Part shown: piece after piece, positions 42,800 through 51,753 of the stretch
Numbering within the stretch: position 1 is the first letter of the stretch
Layout of the letters: every line of letters starts with the position of its first letter
Assembly: GCA_022711765.1 (NCBI GenBank)
Contig: JAKLEB010000001.1
Coordinates: forward strand, 974,694-1,038,693
DNA length: 64,000 nucleotides
From: Candidatus Krumholzibacteriota bacterium
GTDB lineage: Bacteria > Krumholzibacteriota > Krumholzibacteriia > LZORAL124-64-63
Direction of reading: 5' to 3'
Program-made: the position numbers and the translations under genes
The notes under the pieces: model-generated
Seen by the model: the letters and a program-made list of their open reading frames with translations, nothing else
Told to the model about the DNA's origin: nothing
Databases searched by the model: none

Positions 42800-43747
42800 C
42801 TAGGCCGTGGCCTCCTCCTGGCGCAGCAGCGCCGCCCACTGCCTGTCCACCCATTCCTGGGCATGGACGAGGATATGCTCGTTGCCAGGCTTGAACAGGT
42901 GCTTGAAGCGCGCCTGCGGCTTGAGCCACTCGACGATGGGCACCCGGTCCTTGGGCTTCTTGTTGATGATGTACCGGCCGTTCTCCACCTCGAAGAGAGG
43001 CCAGAAGTTCGTCTCGACCGCCTGCTTGGCGACCTCGACGCCCAGCTCGGGCGGGAAGCCCCAGCCCACCGTGCACGGCATCAGGACGTTGATGAACGCG
43101 GGGCCGTCGACCGCGAGCGCCTTCTCGACCTTGGTCGCGAGGTCCTTCCAGTGGTACGGGGTGGTCTGGGCCACGTACGGGATGTTGTGCGCGACGAGGA
43201 TCTTCGTGAGGTCCTTGCGGTCCTGCTCCTTGCCCTGCTTGACCTTGCCAGCCGGCGCGGTCGAGGTGTGCGCCCCGAACGGGGTCGCGCTCGAGCGCTG
43301 GATGCCCGTGTTCATGTAGGCTTCGTTGTCGTAGCACACGTAGAGCAGGTTGTGGCCGCGTTCCATGGCGCCGGACAGCGACTGCAGGCCGATGTCGTAC
43401 GTGCCGCCGTCGCCGCCGAACGCGATGAAGTTCATCCGCTCGGCCTTGGCCGCCGCCGGCGGCAGCTCGCCGTGCTTCCTGAGGGACCGGTAGGCGGTCT
43501 CGACGCCGCTGACCGTCGCGGCGGCGTTCTCGAACGCGCTATGGATGAACGACGTCTTCCACGCGGTGTACGGGAAGATGGTGGTGATCACCTCCATGCA
43601 GCCGGTCGCGCCGCCGACCACGGTATTGTGGCCCGCGGTCAGCATGACCTGGCGCAGGATGTTCGCGCCCGTGCAGCCGGCGCACGCGCGGTGGCCCCCG
43701 GACAGGAGGTCGTCGTTCTGGACGAGCTGCTTGAGACTGACGTTCAT
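42800..43747 (-). CDS. porB: Pyruvate:ferredoxin oxidoreductase beta subunit
   Basis: Catalyses pyruvate + CoA to acetyl-CoA + CO2 with ferredoxin reduction, together with PorA, PorG and PorD. The 315-residue protein has the cluster cysteines HRACAGCTGAN, GATGCMEV and NVLMPCTVGW. It also has the TPP motif GGDGGTYDIG...CYDNEAYMNTG and the PorB-specific QRSSATPFGAHTSTAPAGK. GGAGG is 5 bases before the ATG. It is the last gene of porGDAB. Confidence 0.95.
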   Translation of the reverse strand: MNVSLKQLVQNDDLLSGGHRACAGCTGANILRQVMLTAGHNTVVGGATGCMEVITTIFPYTAWKTSFIHSAFENAAATVSGVETAYRSLRKHGELPPAAAKAERMNFIAFGGDGGTYDIGLQSLSGAMERGHNLLYVCYDNEAYMNTGIQRSSATPFGAHTSTAPAGKVKQGKEQDRKDLTKILVAHNIPYVAQTTPYHWKDLATKVEKALAVDGPAFINVLMPCTVGWGFPPELGVEVAKQAVETNFWPLFEVENGRYIINKKPKDRVPIVEWLKPQARFKHLFKPGNEHILVHAQEWVDRQWAALLRQEEATA

Positions 43748-43760
43748 GGGGTCCTCCTTC

Positions 43761-44954
43761 CTAGGCCCGGCAGCCGAGCAGGTTGAGGGTCGGAAGCTCG
43801 TGCCCTGCGGCGATCTTCTGCAGGGACTCGATGACCTCGGCCGCGTGGCCGAGCTCGAAGTCGCGACCGCCGAGGCCGTAGAGCCAGTTGTGGATCGGCG
43901 CCGGCTTGGCGTTGCCGTAGAGCGCGCTGCGCACCTCGTTGAACACCGGGCCGCCCCAGCCGCCGAAGCTCGCCGAGCGGTCCAGGACCGCGATCGCCCG
44001 GCGGCCCGCCAGGACCGGCCGCAGCTGCTCGGCCGGGAAGGGCCGGAACATGCGCAGCTTCAGCAGACCGACCTTGACGCCCTTCTCGCGGTACTCGTCG
44101 ATCACGTCCTTGGCCGTGCCCGCGCTCGAACCGAGGACGATCATGACGAGATCGGCGTCGTCCAGGCGGTACTCCTCCCACAGCCCGTAGTGGCGGCCGG
44201 TGAGGGCGCCGAACTCGGCGAAGACGTCCTTGGCCACGTCGAACACGCGCGGGTACGCCTGCAGCTGCGTGAACTTGTGCTCGAAGTAGTAATCGGTCAG
44301 ATCGAGCGGCCCGACCGTGATCGGGTGCGCGGGGTCGAGCAGCGTGTACTTGTGCCGGTACGGGCCGATGAAGTCGTACGCCGGGCCGTCGTCCAGCAGG
44401 TACAGGGCGTCTTCCTTGTGGCTGACGATGAAGCCGTCGTAGTTGACCATCGCCGGCAGGCGGACGTCCATGTGCTCGCTGATGCGGAAGTTGATGAGCG
44501 CGGTGTCGTAGGCTTCCTGCGCGTTCTCGCAGAAGTGGTGGATCCAGCCCGCGTCGCGTCCGCCCATCGAGTCGCTGTGATCGCAGTGGATGTTGATGTT
44601 GCCGGACAGCGCGCGGTTCACCAGCGCCATCTGGATCGGCAGCCGCAGCGACGCCGCGACGTAGACGATCTCCCACATCAGCGCGAAGCCGGCCGAGCTG
44701 GTGGCGGTGATCGTGCGCGCGCCGGCGGCGGCCGCGCCGACGGCGGCGGACATGGCCGAGTGCTCGCTCTCGACGAGGATCATCTCGGCCGTCGCTTCGC
44801 CGTTCGCGACGAATTCGGCGAACTTGTGCATCATCTCCGTCTGAGGGGTGATCGGGAAGGCGGAGGCGACGTGGGGCCGCGCCTGCTTGAACGCATAGGC
44901 GACGGCCTCGTTGCCGCTCAGCGCCACGAGCTCCTGTGCGATGGTCTTGCTCAT
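43761..44954 (-). CDS. porA: Pyruvate:ferredoxin oxidoreductase alpha subunit
   Basis: 397 residues, with the pyrimidine-domain motifs LSGNEAVAYAFKQA, AFPITPQTEMMHKF, VESEHSAMSAAVGAAAAGAR and TATSSAGFALMWE. The C-terminal transketolase-like part includes DRSASFGGWGGPVFNEV. GGAGG is 8 bases before the ATG. It follows porD by 13 bases and precedes porB by 13. Confidence 0.95.
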   Translation of the reverse strand: MSKTIAQELVALSGNEAVAYAFKQARPHVASAFPITPQTEMMHKFAEFVANGEATAEMILVESEHSAMSAAVGAAAAGARTITATSSAGFALMWEIVYVAASLRLPIQMALVNRALSGNINIHCDHSDSMGGRDAGWIHHFCENAQEAYDTALINFRISEHMDVRLPAMVNYDGFIVSHKEDALYLLDDGPAYDFIGPYRHKYTLLDPAHPITVGPLDLTDYYFEHKFTQLQAYPRVFDVAKDVFAEFGALTGRHYGLWEEYRLDDADLVMIVLGSSAGTAKDVIDEYREKGVKVGLLKLRMFRPFPAEQLRPVLAGRRAIAVLDRSASFGGWGGPVFNEVRSALYGNAKPAPIHNWLYGLGGRDFELGHAAEVIESLQKIAAGHELPTLNLLGCRA

Positions 44955-44967
44955 CTCGGGCGCCTCC

Positions 44968-45276
44968 TTATTTCTCTTCGCGGACCATCACGAGCGCGGC
45001 CTTGCCCTTCGCGGCGGGCGGACACTCGTGGGCGCAGATTCCGCAACCCTTGCAGTGCTCGAGGTCGATGCCCACGACTTGCGGCTTGTCGCCGCTCGTG
45101 TCCACCTTGATGGAGGAGTCCGGGCAGTAGATCCAGCAGAACAGGCAGTGGATGCAGTTCTCGGCGTGGAAGACCGGCACGTACGTGCGCCAGTCGCCGG
45201 TATTGAAGGCCTCGGCGTTGCCTGCCTCGACGATGAGGCCGGCCTCGGGGAGGTCCTGGGCTCGCTTGAGAGTCAT
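44968..45276 (-). CDS. porD: Pyruvate:ferredoxin oxidoreductase delta (ferredoxin) subunit
   Basis: A 102-residue 2[4Fe-4S] ferredoxin-like subunit with two cluster motifs, CIHCLFCWIYCPD and CKGCGICAHECPP. It carries electrons from the TPP site to free ferredoxin. The ATG overlaps the porG stop (ATGA). Confidence 0.95.
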   Translation of the reverse strand: MTLKRAQDLPEAGLIVEAGNAEAFNTGDWRTYVPVFHAENCIHCLFCWIYCPDSSIKVDTSGDKPQVVGIDLEHCKGCGICAHECPPAAKGKAALVMVREEK

Positions 45277-45857
45277 GCGGACACCACCTCGTTGTAGGCC
45301 TGCTCGACGGCGCGAAGGTTGCCCTCGACCACGGCCTGGGAGAATTTCTTGCCGAACTTCTCCTTCACGGCGCTCAGGAGCTCCGCCAGGGTGAGGACCG
45401 GCTTGGCGGCCATCAGCGCGCCGGTCATGGGCATGTTCGGGATCGGCTTGCCGAACGCGTCGAGCGCGATCTTCGTCGCGTCGACCGTATAGACCTTGGC
45501 CCCCTTGACGCCGAGTTTGGCCTTGATCTGGGCCGGGGTCAGCGACGTGTTGACCAGGAAGATCGTGTCCTTGTCGGTGCCTGCGGTCACGCCCGCCGCC
45601 GGCGAATCCAGCAGGGTCGGATCGAGGACGACCACGATGCCGGGGTTCTCGATGCCGCAGTGCCGGCGGATCGGCGTCTCGGCGATCCGGGTGTAACCGC
45701 GCATCGGCGCGCCGCGGCGCTCCGGACCATACTCGGGGAATCCTTGCCCGAACTTGCCCTTGGCAAGCACGGCGTGGGCCACGAACATGGCCGCGGTCTT
45801 GGCGCCCTGTCCGCCGCGCCCGTGCCAGCGGATCTCGACCATCTGTGCAGCCATCAT
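45273..45857 (-). CDS. porG: Pyruvate:ferredoxin oxidoreductase gamma subunit
   Basis: 194 residues of the gamma (CoA-binding) subunit: EIRWHGRGGQGAKTAA, FPEYGPERRGAPMRGYTRI and NPGIVVVLDPTLL. The start is ATG 45857 with AAGGA 6 bases upstream; a second ATG is adjacent, and a frame open to 45887 was rejected. First gene of porGDAB, the standard archaeal-type order. Confidence 0.95.
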   Translation of the reverse strand: MMAAQMVEIRWHGRGGQGAKTAAMFVAHAVLAKGKFGQGFPEYGPERRGAPMRGYTRIAETPIRRHCGIENPGIVVVLDPTLLDSPAAGVTAGTDKDTIFLVNTSLTPAQIKAKLGVKGAKVYTVDATKIALDAFGKPIPNMPMTGALMAAKPVLTLAELLSAVKEKFGKKFSQAVVEGNLRAVEQAYNEVVSA

Positions 45858-45927
45858 CAACCTTCCTTGTGGCAAGATTCGGCACAATCGGAAGTCTTCG
45901 CGGGATCGTGCAGGCTACGCACGACCC

Positions 45928-45956
45928 AAAGTAGCCAGCGGGAACACGGGAAACAA
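45928..45956 (-). promoter_or_regulatory. Putative promoter of porGDAB
   Basis: Minus strand: -35 TTGTTT (45951-45956), a 17-base spacer and -10 TACTTT (45928-45933). The same TACTTT hexamer appears before korA. The -35 lies within the T-rich tail of the terminator for the upstream protease gene. Confidence 0.4.
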
Positions 45957-45988
45957 GAACGAAGGGGCGTCGATATAGACGACGCCCC
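45951..45988 (-). terminator. Intrinsic terminator of the papain-like protease gene
   Basis: Minus strand stem GGGGCGTCG/CGACGCCCC (9 bp, 7-base loop) followed by TTCGTTCTTGTTT, 40 bases after the protease stop. The TTCGTT tail matches that of the terminator at 14277-14311. Confidence 0.85.
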
Positions 45989-46028
45989 CGGTATGGTTTT
46001 CGGCGGTCGCCGGCCGCGCGGACACAGT

Positions 46029-49000
46029 CTACTTGGCCAGGACCGCCTTGTTGGCCACCGCTTCGCGGCCATCGTCGAGCCGGACGAAGTACACCCCGGC
46101 GGCCGCGTCCCGGCCGCGCGTGTCGTCACCGTACCACACGGCGACGTGATGGCCGGCGGCCAGCGCACCGTCGTGCAGGGTCCGCACCAATCGGCCGCGC
46201 AGATCGAACACCTGCAGGCGCACCGGACCCGGTCGCGGCACGGCGAAGCCGATCGTCGTCCGCGGATTGAACGGATTCGGCACCACGCCGGTGATGGCCA
46301 GGGATCGCGGCAGATCGTCCGGTGCGACCGGGGTCGAGCTCCCGGACACCACGAAGAGTTCGCTGAATCCGCCGGCATGGCCGGACGCGTCGACGGCGCC
46401 GACGACGTAGTACCACTCGCCGGCCGGCGGCGAGTCCTGGCAGGCGCAGGTCGGGGCCGCCACGGTCGCGCACAGGTTCGCGGGATCCGGGCTGAAGGCG
46501 ACCGCCGAGTCCCGGTACACCGCGTAGAACGCGGCGCCCTCGACGGGGGACCAGGTGAGGCTCACGACGTCGGCGGCCACGCTGCCCTGCAGCCCTGCGA
46601 CCGCCGCCGGACCCACGACGAGACCGTCCGGACCGCCGTGCAGCCCGCGATCGGCCTCGCTGCCGTCCCAGTCCGCTCCCGCGGCCGCCGAGCCGCTGTC
46701 GATGAGCGGGGAGTGCAGGCCGGGGGCGAAATCGCCGCCGGCAGCGTCCGCGAAGCGGGGATCGGCGATGCGGTCGTGCGCCTGCGCGGCGGAGACGAAG
46801 TCGGCGCCGCTGTTGCCGAACGCGAGGTTCCAGTCCGTCTCGAGACCGGCGCCGCTGAAGAAGAAGCCGCCCCCGGCGTTCGCGGTCGCGACGTTGTTGA
46901 AGATCGCGAACGGCCCCGCCGCCACGACGAAGGCGCCGCCCGCGCTCAGGGCGCTGTTGCCGTGCAGGACGCAGTTGCGCACCGTCCCGGCGCCGACGCT
47001 CTCGACGTACAGGCCGCCGCCGAGACCCGGCGTGCTGTTGCCGCTGAACCGGATGTTGCAGGCGTCGAGGGAACCCCCCACGACGCGGAGACCGCCGCCG
47101 CCGCCCGTCCAGCACGCGTTGTCGGCGATCGTGAGGCGCTCGCAGGCGAGGCTCGCGCCGTCCGCGTGCACGCCCGCGCCGCCGGCGACCGCGCGGTTGC
47201 CGGCGACCGTCAGGTCCTCGGCGTGGACCACCGCCCCGGCCGCGACCGCCAGGCCGCCGCCGACGCCGGCGCCGCCGCCGCGCACATCGCAGTCGAGGAT
47301 CGTGGCCGCGCCCCCGGCGACGTAGATCGCCGCGCCGGGATTCGCGGCGGTGCTGTCGCTGGTCGCGTTCCGCAGGAAGGTGCAGGCTTCGATCCGGGCT
47401 TCGGCCGGCGACGACAGCGCCACGGCGCCGCCGTGGCTCGCGACGTTGGCGACGAAGACGCAGTCCCGGATCACCGGCGCGCCGCCGTGGGCCAGGATCG
47501 CGCCGCCCCAACCGATCGCCGCGGTCGGTTCGGCGCGGTTGTTCTCGAAGCGGCAGTGTTCGATGACGGGGGACACGTTGATGCAGATGATCGCCGCGCC
47601 GTGGCGCCCGTTGACCGGCACCGCGCCGAGCGAGCCCTGGCAGTCGTGGAAGGTCATGCCCGAGACGCCGCAGTAGTCCGCGGCATCGCCGCCGAATCGC
47701 AACGTGCCGTTCACGCCGCGCAATCGGGTCGGATAGACCTCCGGATCGCATACGGTGAACGCGTCGTTCCAGCCGCCCTCGAGGTGGCAGGGCGAATTGA
47801 CCGTGATGCCGCTCTCGAGATAGTCGCCGCCGGCCACCCGGATCGTATCGCGGCCCGCGCCGGCGAGGACGGCATCGGCCAGGCTGCGCGCGGCCTTGGC
47901 CGGCGTGTCGTAGGGCGGCGTGTCGCTGCCGACGAGCGACACGTAGCGGGTCTGATGACCGACGATGGCGAACTCGCCTTCGCTGAAGCCGAATCCCCGG
48001 GCGGTGCCCTCGCTCGGGAAGACGACCAGGGTCGCCCGGTCCGTCGTCACGTTGGGGAGCAGCCACGTGTAGGCGCCCGTGTTCGGCACGTTCTCGGCGA
48101 TCAGCTCGGTCTGGCAGCCTCCGGCGGTCCCGAAGTAGAGGTCGACCAGGTCGACGGTCTGGTTCTGCGTGTACCACTGGACCGTCACCTCGGCGTCGCC
48201 GAAGTACGCGACGTCGGGAGCGGGCACCGAGACGCCCACCTCGACCGGCGGCGGCGTGTAGTTGAGCGAGGTCACGCCGCTGCCGATGTTGCAGGCGCCG
48301 TACGCCACGTAGCAGTAGCCGCCGTCTCCCCAGCCCGCGCCCCAGGAGTTCTTGACGATCCAGGCGCCATCGCTGCCCAACCGGTCGTCCCAGCCCACGA
48401 TCAGCACGAGGTGGTTCGTGCCGCTGCCGGGCGCCGTGATGACGCCGCCCGAGTAGCCGTCCCACGCGCCGTTCGCGTCGACCGCCGTGCAGACGGGGCC
48501 GTTGTTCTGGATCGCCGTCTTGATCTGGTCGACGTTGTTCATCACGTTGATCCAGTTGTCGAGATCCGCGAACTTCAGGTACTCGTCCTGCGTGCACGGC
48601 ACCGCGCTGCTCCCCTCGTACGGCATGCAGGCTTCGAGCACCCCGCCGAAGTGCTGGAAGACGTAATAGGCCGCGCCGGCCCAGCCGCCGTTGCAGTCCG
48701 AGCCGTACGGGTTGCAGGAGACGACCTGTTGCTCCGAGAGGTCGAGGGAGAGGTGGTAGTAGATCCGGATCTTGCTCTCCATCTCGCCCGTCGCCGCGAA
48801 CGCCCAGCACGACCCGCAATCACCCTGGTTCTTGACCGGGGTCGTCCCGCCGAGGGCGCGCCAGTCGAAATTCGACGGCAGCGGGACCTTGTCCATGGGC
48901 AGCAGGACGCGGTGCTCGGCGAGGATCCGCTCGTAGTCGGGCGGGGGGACGAAGCCGCGGGCGTGCACCTGGGCCAGGGCCTGCCCGGCGAACCCGAGGA

Positions 49001-49085
49001 GGCCGGCGGCGACGAACGCGGCGGCGAGACGCGAGGTGCTCGCGGAGCGTGCGCGCTTCGCGATCTCGGCGAGAGACAGAGACAT
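46029..49085 (-). CDS. Secreted papain-family cysteine protease with beta-helix and FlgD-like C-terminal domain
   Basis: 1018 residues. A signal peptide (AAFVAAGLLGFAGQALA) is followed directly by a C1A peptidase. The active residues are Q87 and C93 in KNQGDCGSCWAF, H225 in GTNHLVLIVGW and N246 in IVKNSWGAGWGDGGY. Next is an Ig-like segment, then right-handed beta-helix repeats (about 430-830) rich in GGA and C. A fibronectin-like module and the shared end domain (NPFNPRTTIGFAVP, RGRLVRTLHDG, AAAGVYFVRL) ending NKAVLAK complete it. GGAGG is 8 bases before the ATG 49085. It is presumably an exported, glycan- or surface-directed protease; there is little room for a long propeptide. Confidence 0.92.
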   Translation of the reverse strand: MSLSLAEIAKRARSASTSRLAAAFVAAGLLGFAGQALAQVHARGFVPPPDYERILAEHRVLLPMDKVPLPSNFDWRALGGTTPVKNQGDCGSCWAFAATGEMESKIRIYYHLSLDLSEQQVVSCNPYGSDCNGGWAGAAYYVFQHFGGVLEACMPYEGSSAVPCTQDEYLKFADLDNWINVMNNVDQIKTAIQNNGPVCTAVDANGAWDGYSGGVITAPGSGTNHLVLIVGWDDRLGSDGAWIVKNSWGAGWGDGGYCYVAYGACNIGSGVTSLNYTPPPVEVGVSVPAPDVAYFGDAEVTVQWYTQNQTVDLVDLYFGTAGGCQTELIAENVPNTGAYTWLLPNVTTDRATLVVFPSEGTARGFGFSEGEFAIVGHQTRYVSLVGSDTPPYDTPAKAARSLADAVLAGAGRDTIRVAGGDYLESGITVNSPCHLEGGWNDAFTVCDPEVYPTRLRGVNGTLRFGGDAADYCGVSGMTFHDCQGSLGAVPVNGRHGAAIICINVSPVIEHCRFENNRAEPTAAIGWGGAILAHGGAPVIRDCVFVANVASHGGAVALSSPAEARIEACTFLRNATSDSTAANPGAAIYVAGGAATILDCDVRGGGAGVGGGLAVAAGAVVHAEDLTVAGNRAVAGGAGVHADGASLACERLTIADNACWTGGGGGLRVVGGSLDACNIRFSGNSTPGLGGGLYVESVGAGTVRNCVLHGNSALSAGGAFVVAAGPFAIFNNVATANAGGGFFFSGAGLETDWNLAFGNSGADFVSAAQAHDRIADPRFADAAGGDFAPGLHSPLIDSGSAAAGADWDGSEADRGLHGGPDGLVVGPAAVAGLQGSVAADVVSLTWSPVEGAAFYAVYRDSAVAFSPDPANLCATVAAPTCACQDSPPAGEWYYVVGAVDASGHAGGFSELFVVSGSSTPVAPDDLPRSLAITGVVPNPFNPRTTIGFAVPRPGPVRLQVFDLRGRLVRTLHDGALAAGHHVAVWYGDDTRGRDAAAGVYFVRLDDGREAVANKAVLAK

Positions 49086-49181
49086 GGATCCGGCCTCCTG
49101 GAACTGGAACCGGCAGGGCGCCCCCGGCTGCGGGCAACCTGCATCACGAGGACGGCCGGAGTGGGCATCCGGCACGCCCCG

Positions 49182-49187
49182 AGTATA
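49182..49187 (-). promoter_or_regulatory. -10-like element upstream of the protease gene
   Basis: TATACT on the minus strand (five of six consensus bases) lies within an AT-rich stretch (TTTTTGTTTATACT), 97 bases before the ATG. No good -35 at 16-18 bases was found, so the promoter may be of another type. Confidence 0.35.
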
Positions 49188-49269
49188 AACAAAAACCTGA
49201 CTCGCTATCGAATCAATTTCTGTGCCGAAACATCACCAAGATGCGCGGCCGGCGGCGACAATGCCAGGA

Positions 49270-51276
49270 TTACCAGACTCCGACGGGGTCGATGTCGACG
49301 ATGACCTCCAGGCCGCGATAGGCGTCGCGCAGCGCACGACAGCAATCGGCGACCCAGGCCTTCTCGCCGCGCGAGAGGTCGCCCTTCACGAGCAGATGCT
49401 CCCGGAACCGACCTTGCAGGCGGGCGAACACGGCCGGCGCCGGGCCGAGGACCGTGCGTCCGTCGCCGGCGAGCTGGCGGGCCAGCGCCACCTTGAGCTG
49501 CGCCGCGGCCTCGCTCGTTTCCCGTTGCCGGGGACCGCTCAGCCCGAGGCGCAGCAAGCGCTGGAACGGCGGGTAGCCGGCGACGCGCCGGTGCGCCGCT
49601 TCGAGCCGCGCGAACCCCACGAAATCGTGCTCTGCCGCGCAGAGGATCACCGGGTGGTCGGGCTGCCAGGTCTGCAGCAGCACGCGGCCGGGATCGTTGC
49701 GGCCGGCGCGGCCGGCGACCTGGGTCAACAGCTGGAAGACGCGTTCGCCGGCGCGGAAGTCGGGAAGGGAGAGCCCGTCGTCCGCGGCGAGCACGCCGAC
49801 CAGGCTCACGCCAGGGAAGTGGTGCCCTTTGGCCACCATCTGCGTGCCGACGAGGATGTCGGCCTCGCCGCCCGCGAACGCGCCGAGGATCCGGCCGTGG
49901 CTACCGCGCTGCCGCGTGGTGTCGTGGTCGAGGCGCAAGAGGCGCGCGTCCGGAAAGGCCGCGCGCAGCGCCAGTTCGGTCTTCTCGGTCCCGCCGCCGG
50001 CCGGCAGGAACGCCGGCGAGCCGCACGCCGGGCAGGTCGCCGGGACCTCCCGCTGGAACGCGCAGTAGTGGCAGAGCAGGCGCCGCGGGCGCAGGTGCCA
50101 GACGAGCCCGATGTCGCAATGCGGGCACATGACGACCGCGCCGCAGTCCCGGCACTGCAGCTGGCGCGCGAAGCCCCGCCGGTTGTGGTAGAGGATCGAC
50201 TGCCGGCCGGCCGCGAGGGTCTCGCCCACGGCCGCGAGGAGCCGCTCGCTGAATCCGTCCCGCGGCGGCTCGCCCCTGAGGTCCACCAGCTCGACCGCCG
50301 GCAGCGGACCGCCGAGCCGGCCGGAGAGGCTGTAGACCGTGTGGCGCCCTTCCGCGGCGCGCTGCCAGGTGCCCAGGTCGGGCGTGGCCGAGCCGAGCAG
50401 CACGACCGCGCCCGACTCGCGGCCTCGCACGAGCGCTACGTCGCGCGCGTGGTATCGCGGCTTCTCGTCCTGTTTGTAGCTCGCGTCGTGCTCCTCGTCG
50501 ACGACGATCACGCCGAGGTCCGGCAACGGCGCGAAGAGCGCCGACCGCGGCCCCACGACGACCTTGATCTCGCCCGCCGCCGCCGCCTCGTGCACGCGAC
50601 AGCGCTCGCCCGCGGACAGACCGCTGTGAAGCGCCGCCACGGCGTCGCCGAAACGGACCGTGATGCGAGCGAGCGCCTGGGGAGTCAGCGCGATCTCGGG
50701 CAGGAGGTAGAGCGCGCCGCGCCCGAGGCCGAGCGCCGCGTCGATCACGTGCAGGTAGACCTCGGTCTTGCCGCTGCCGGTCACTCCGTGCAGGAGCAAC
50801 GAGCCGAACGCGCGCGCGGCGAGCAGGCGGCGCGCCGCGTCGACGACGGCCGTCTGCTCGGCGGTGAGGGAGACGTCCAGCGGATCCTGCAGGGGATACG
50901 GCGCCGGTTTCGTGCGGGCGCGGCGACCGCGCGTGCCCGGATTCGGCGGATGGAAGAGCGGCACGACCTCGCCCAGCGGCAGCGCGTAGTAGCCGGCGAG
51001 CCAGGCCGCCAGGCGCTGCCGGTCGGCGCCGAGCCGGTAGGCCTCGGGCAGGACAGCCTCGAGGTCGCGCAGCGGATACCCGGCGACCTCCGCGGCCCCG
51101 TCCGGCGCCTCGCGGACGTCGACCACCAGGCCGACGAGTCCGCGGCGCCGTCCGAACGGCGCGCGCACGAGGTCGCCGCTCGCGGGTCGTCGGGTCGAGA
51201 GGTCGGCCGTCCAGCGATAGGTGAAGGCGCCGGGCAGGGGAACCGGCAGGACGACGTCGACGAGCAGAGACGGCAC
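49270..51276 (-). CDS. priA: Primosomal replication-restart helicase
   Basis: Restarts stalled forks by remodelling them and loading the replicative helicase. The 668-residue protein has an N-terminal DNA-binding domain, Walker A GVTGSGKTEVY (about 165) and the DEAH-type box VIVVDEEHD. Its zinc-binding cysteine pairs are CRDC, CPHC, CHYC and CPAC (about 377-420), followed by helicase motifs (VGTQMVAKGHHFP, TQVAGRAGR). The GTG start at 51276 gives a shorter N-terminus than E. coli PriA (732 residues). It is last in the signalling gene run. Confidence 0.95.
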   Translation of the reverse strand: MPSLLVDVVLPVPLPGAFTYRWTADLSTRRPASGDLVRAPFGRRRGLVGLVVDVREAPDGAAEVAGYPLRDLEAVLPEAYRLGADRQRLAAWLAGYYALPLGEVVPLFHPPNPGTRGRRARTKPAPYPLQDPLDVSLTAEQTAVVDAARRLLAARAFGSLLLHGVTGSGKTEVYLHVIDAALGLGRGALYLLPEIALTPQALARITVRFGDAVAALHSGLSAGERCRVHEAAAAGEIKVVVGPRSALFAPLPDLGVIVVDEEHDASYKQDEKPRYHARDVALVRGRESGAVVLLGSATPDLGTWQRAAEGRHTVYSLSGRLGGPLPAVELVDLRGEPPRDGFSERLLAAVGETLAAGRQSILYHNRRGFARQLQCRDCGAVVMCPHCDIGLVWHLRPRRLLCHYCAFQREVPATCPACGSPAFLPAGGGTEKTELALRAAFPDARLLRLDHDTTRQRGSHGRILGAFAGGEADILVGTQMVAKGHHFPGVSLVGVLAADDGLSLPDFRAGERVFQLLTQVAGRAGRNDPGRVLLQTWQPDHPVILCAAEHDFVGFARLEAAHRRVAGYPPFQRLLRLGLSGPRQRETSEAAAQLKVALARQLAGDGRTVLGPAPAVFARLQGRFREHLLVKGDLSRGEKAWVADCCRALRDAYRGLEVIVDIDPVGVW

Positions 51277-51359
51277 GAGCGACCTCGCGGCTCGCGTGAC
51301 GGAGCGGTCCGGACGGGGTCATGGTAGCGGGTCGCGGCCGTCGAGACAAGCCGCGCGCG

Positions 51360-51731
51360 TCAGTGCCGCACGCCCAGGATCCCGTGGACCTTGTCGACGA
51401 GCCGCTGGGGGCTGAACGGCTTCGTGATGTAGTCGTCCGCGCCCGCCGCGAGGCCCGCCTCGCGGTCCTTCTTGCCGGCGCGCGCGGTCAAGAGGAGCAC
51501 CGGCAGGTGCTTGGTGCGCGCCTGCTGCTTGAGCTCGCGGCACACGGCGAGGCCATCGCTGCCGGGCATCATGATGTCGAGGATCACGAGGTCCGGCTGC
51601 TCGCTCGCGGCCAGGCGCCGCGCCTCGTCTCCGTCGGCGGCCGACACCACCAGGAAGCCCTCGGCTTCGAGGCTGAATTCCATGATGTTGCGAATGTTCG
51701 CGTCGTCGTCGCAGACCAGGATCTTCCGCAA
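51360..51731 (-). CDS. Single-domain response regulator
   Basis: A 123-residue receiver: acidic pocket CDDD, phosphorylated D52 in VILDIMMPG, T82, and K104 in YITKPF. No output domain. The start is TTG 51731 with GGAGG 7 bases upstream; the longer frame to 51809 overlaps the kinase gene. It lies 22 bases after the hybrid kinase at 51754-54798, its probable partner. Confidence 0.92.
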   Translation of the reverse strand: MRKILVCDDDANIRNIMEFSLEAEGFLVVSAADGDEARRLAASEQPDLVILDIMMPGSDGLAVCRELKQQARTKHLPVLLLTARAGKKDREAGLAAGADDYITKPFSPQRLVDKVHGILGVRH

Positions 51732-51753
51732 GTCGTTCCCTCCGGGGGTAGGG

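Noticed and set aside
45660..49304. A 1214-codon plus-strand open frame
   Set aside because: Antisense to the papain-like protease, whose active-site residues and signal peptide are clear on the minus strand.
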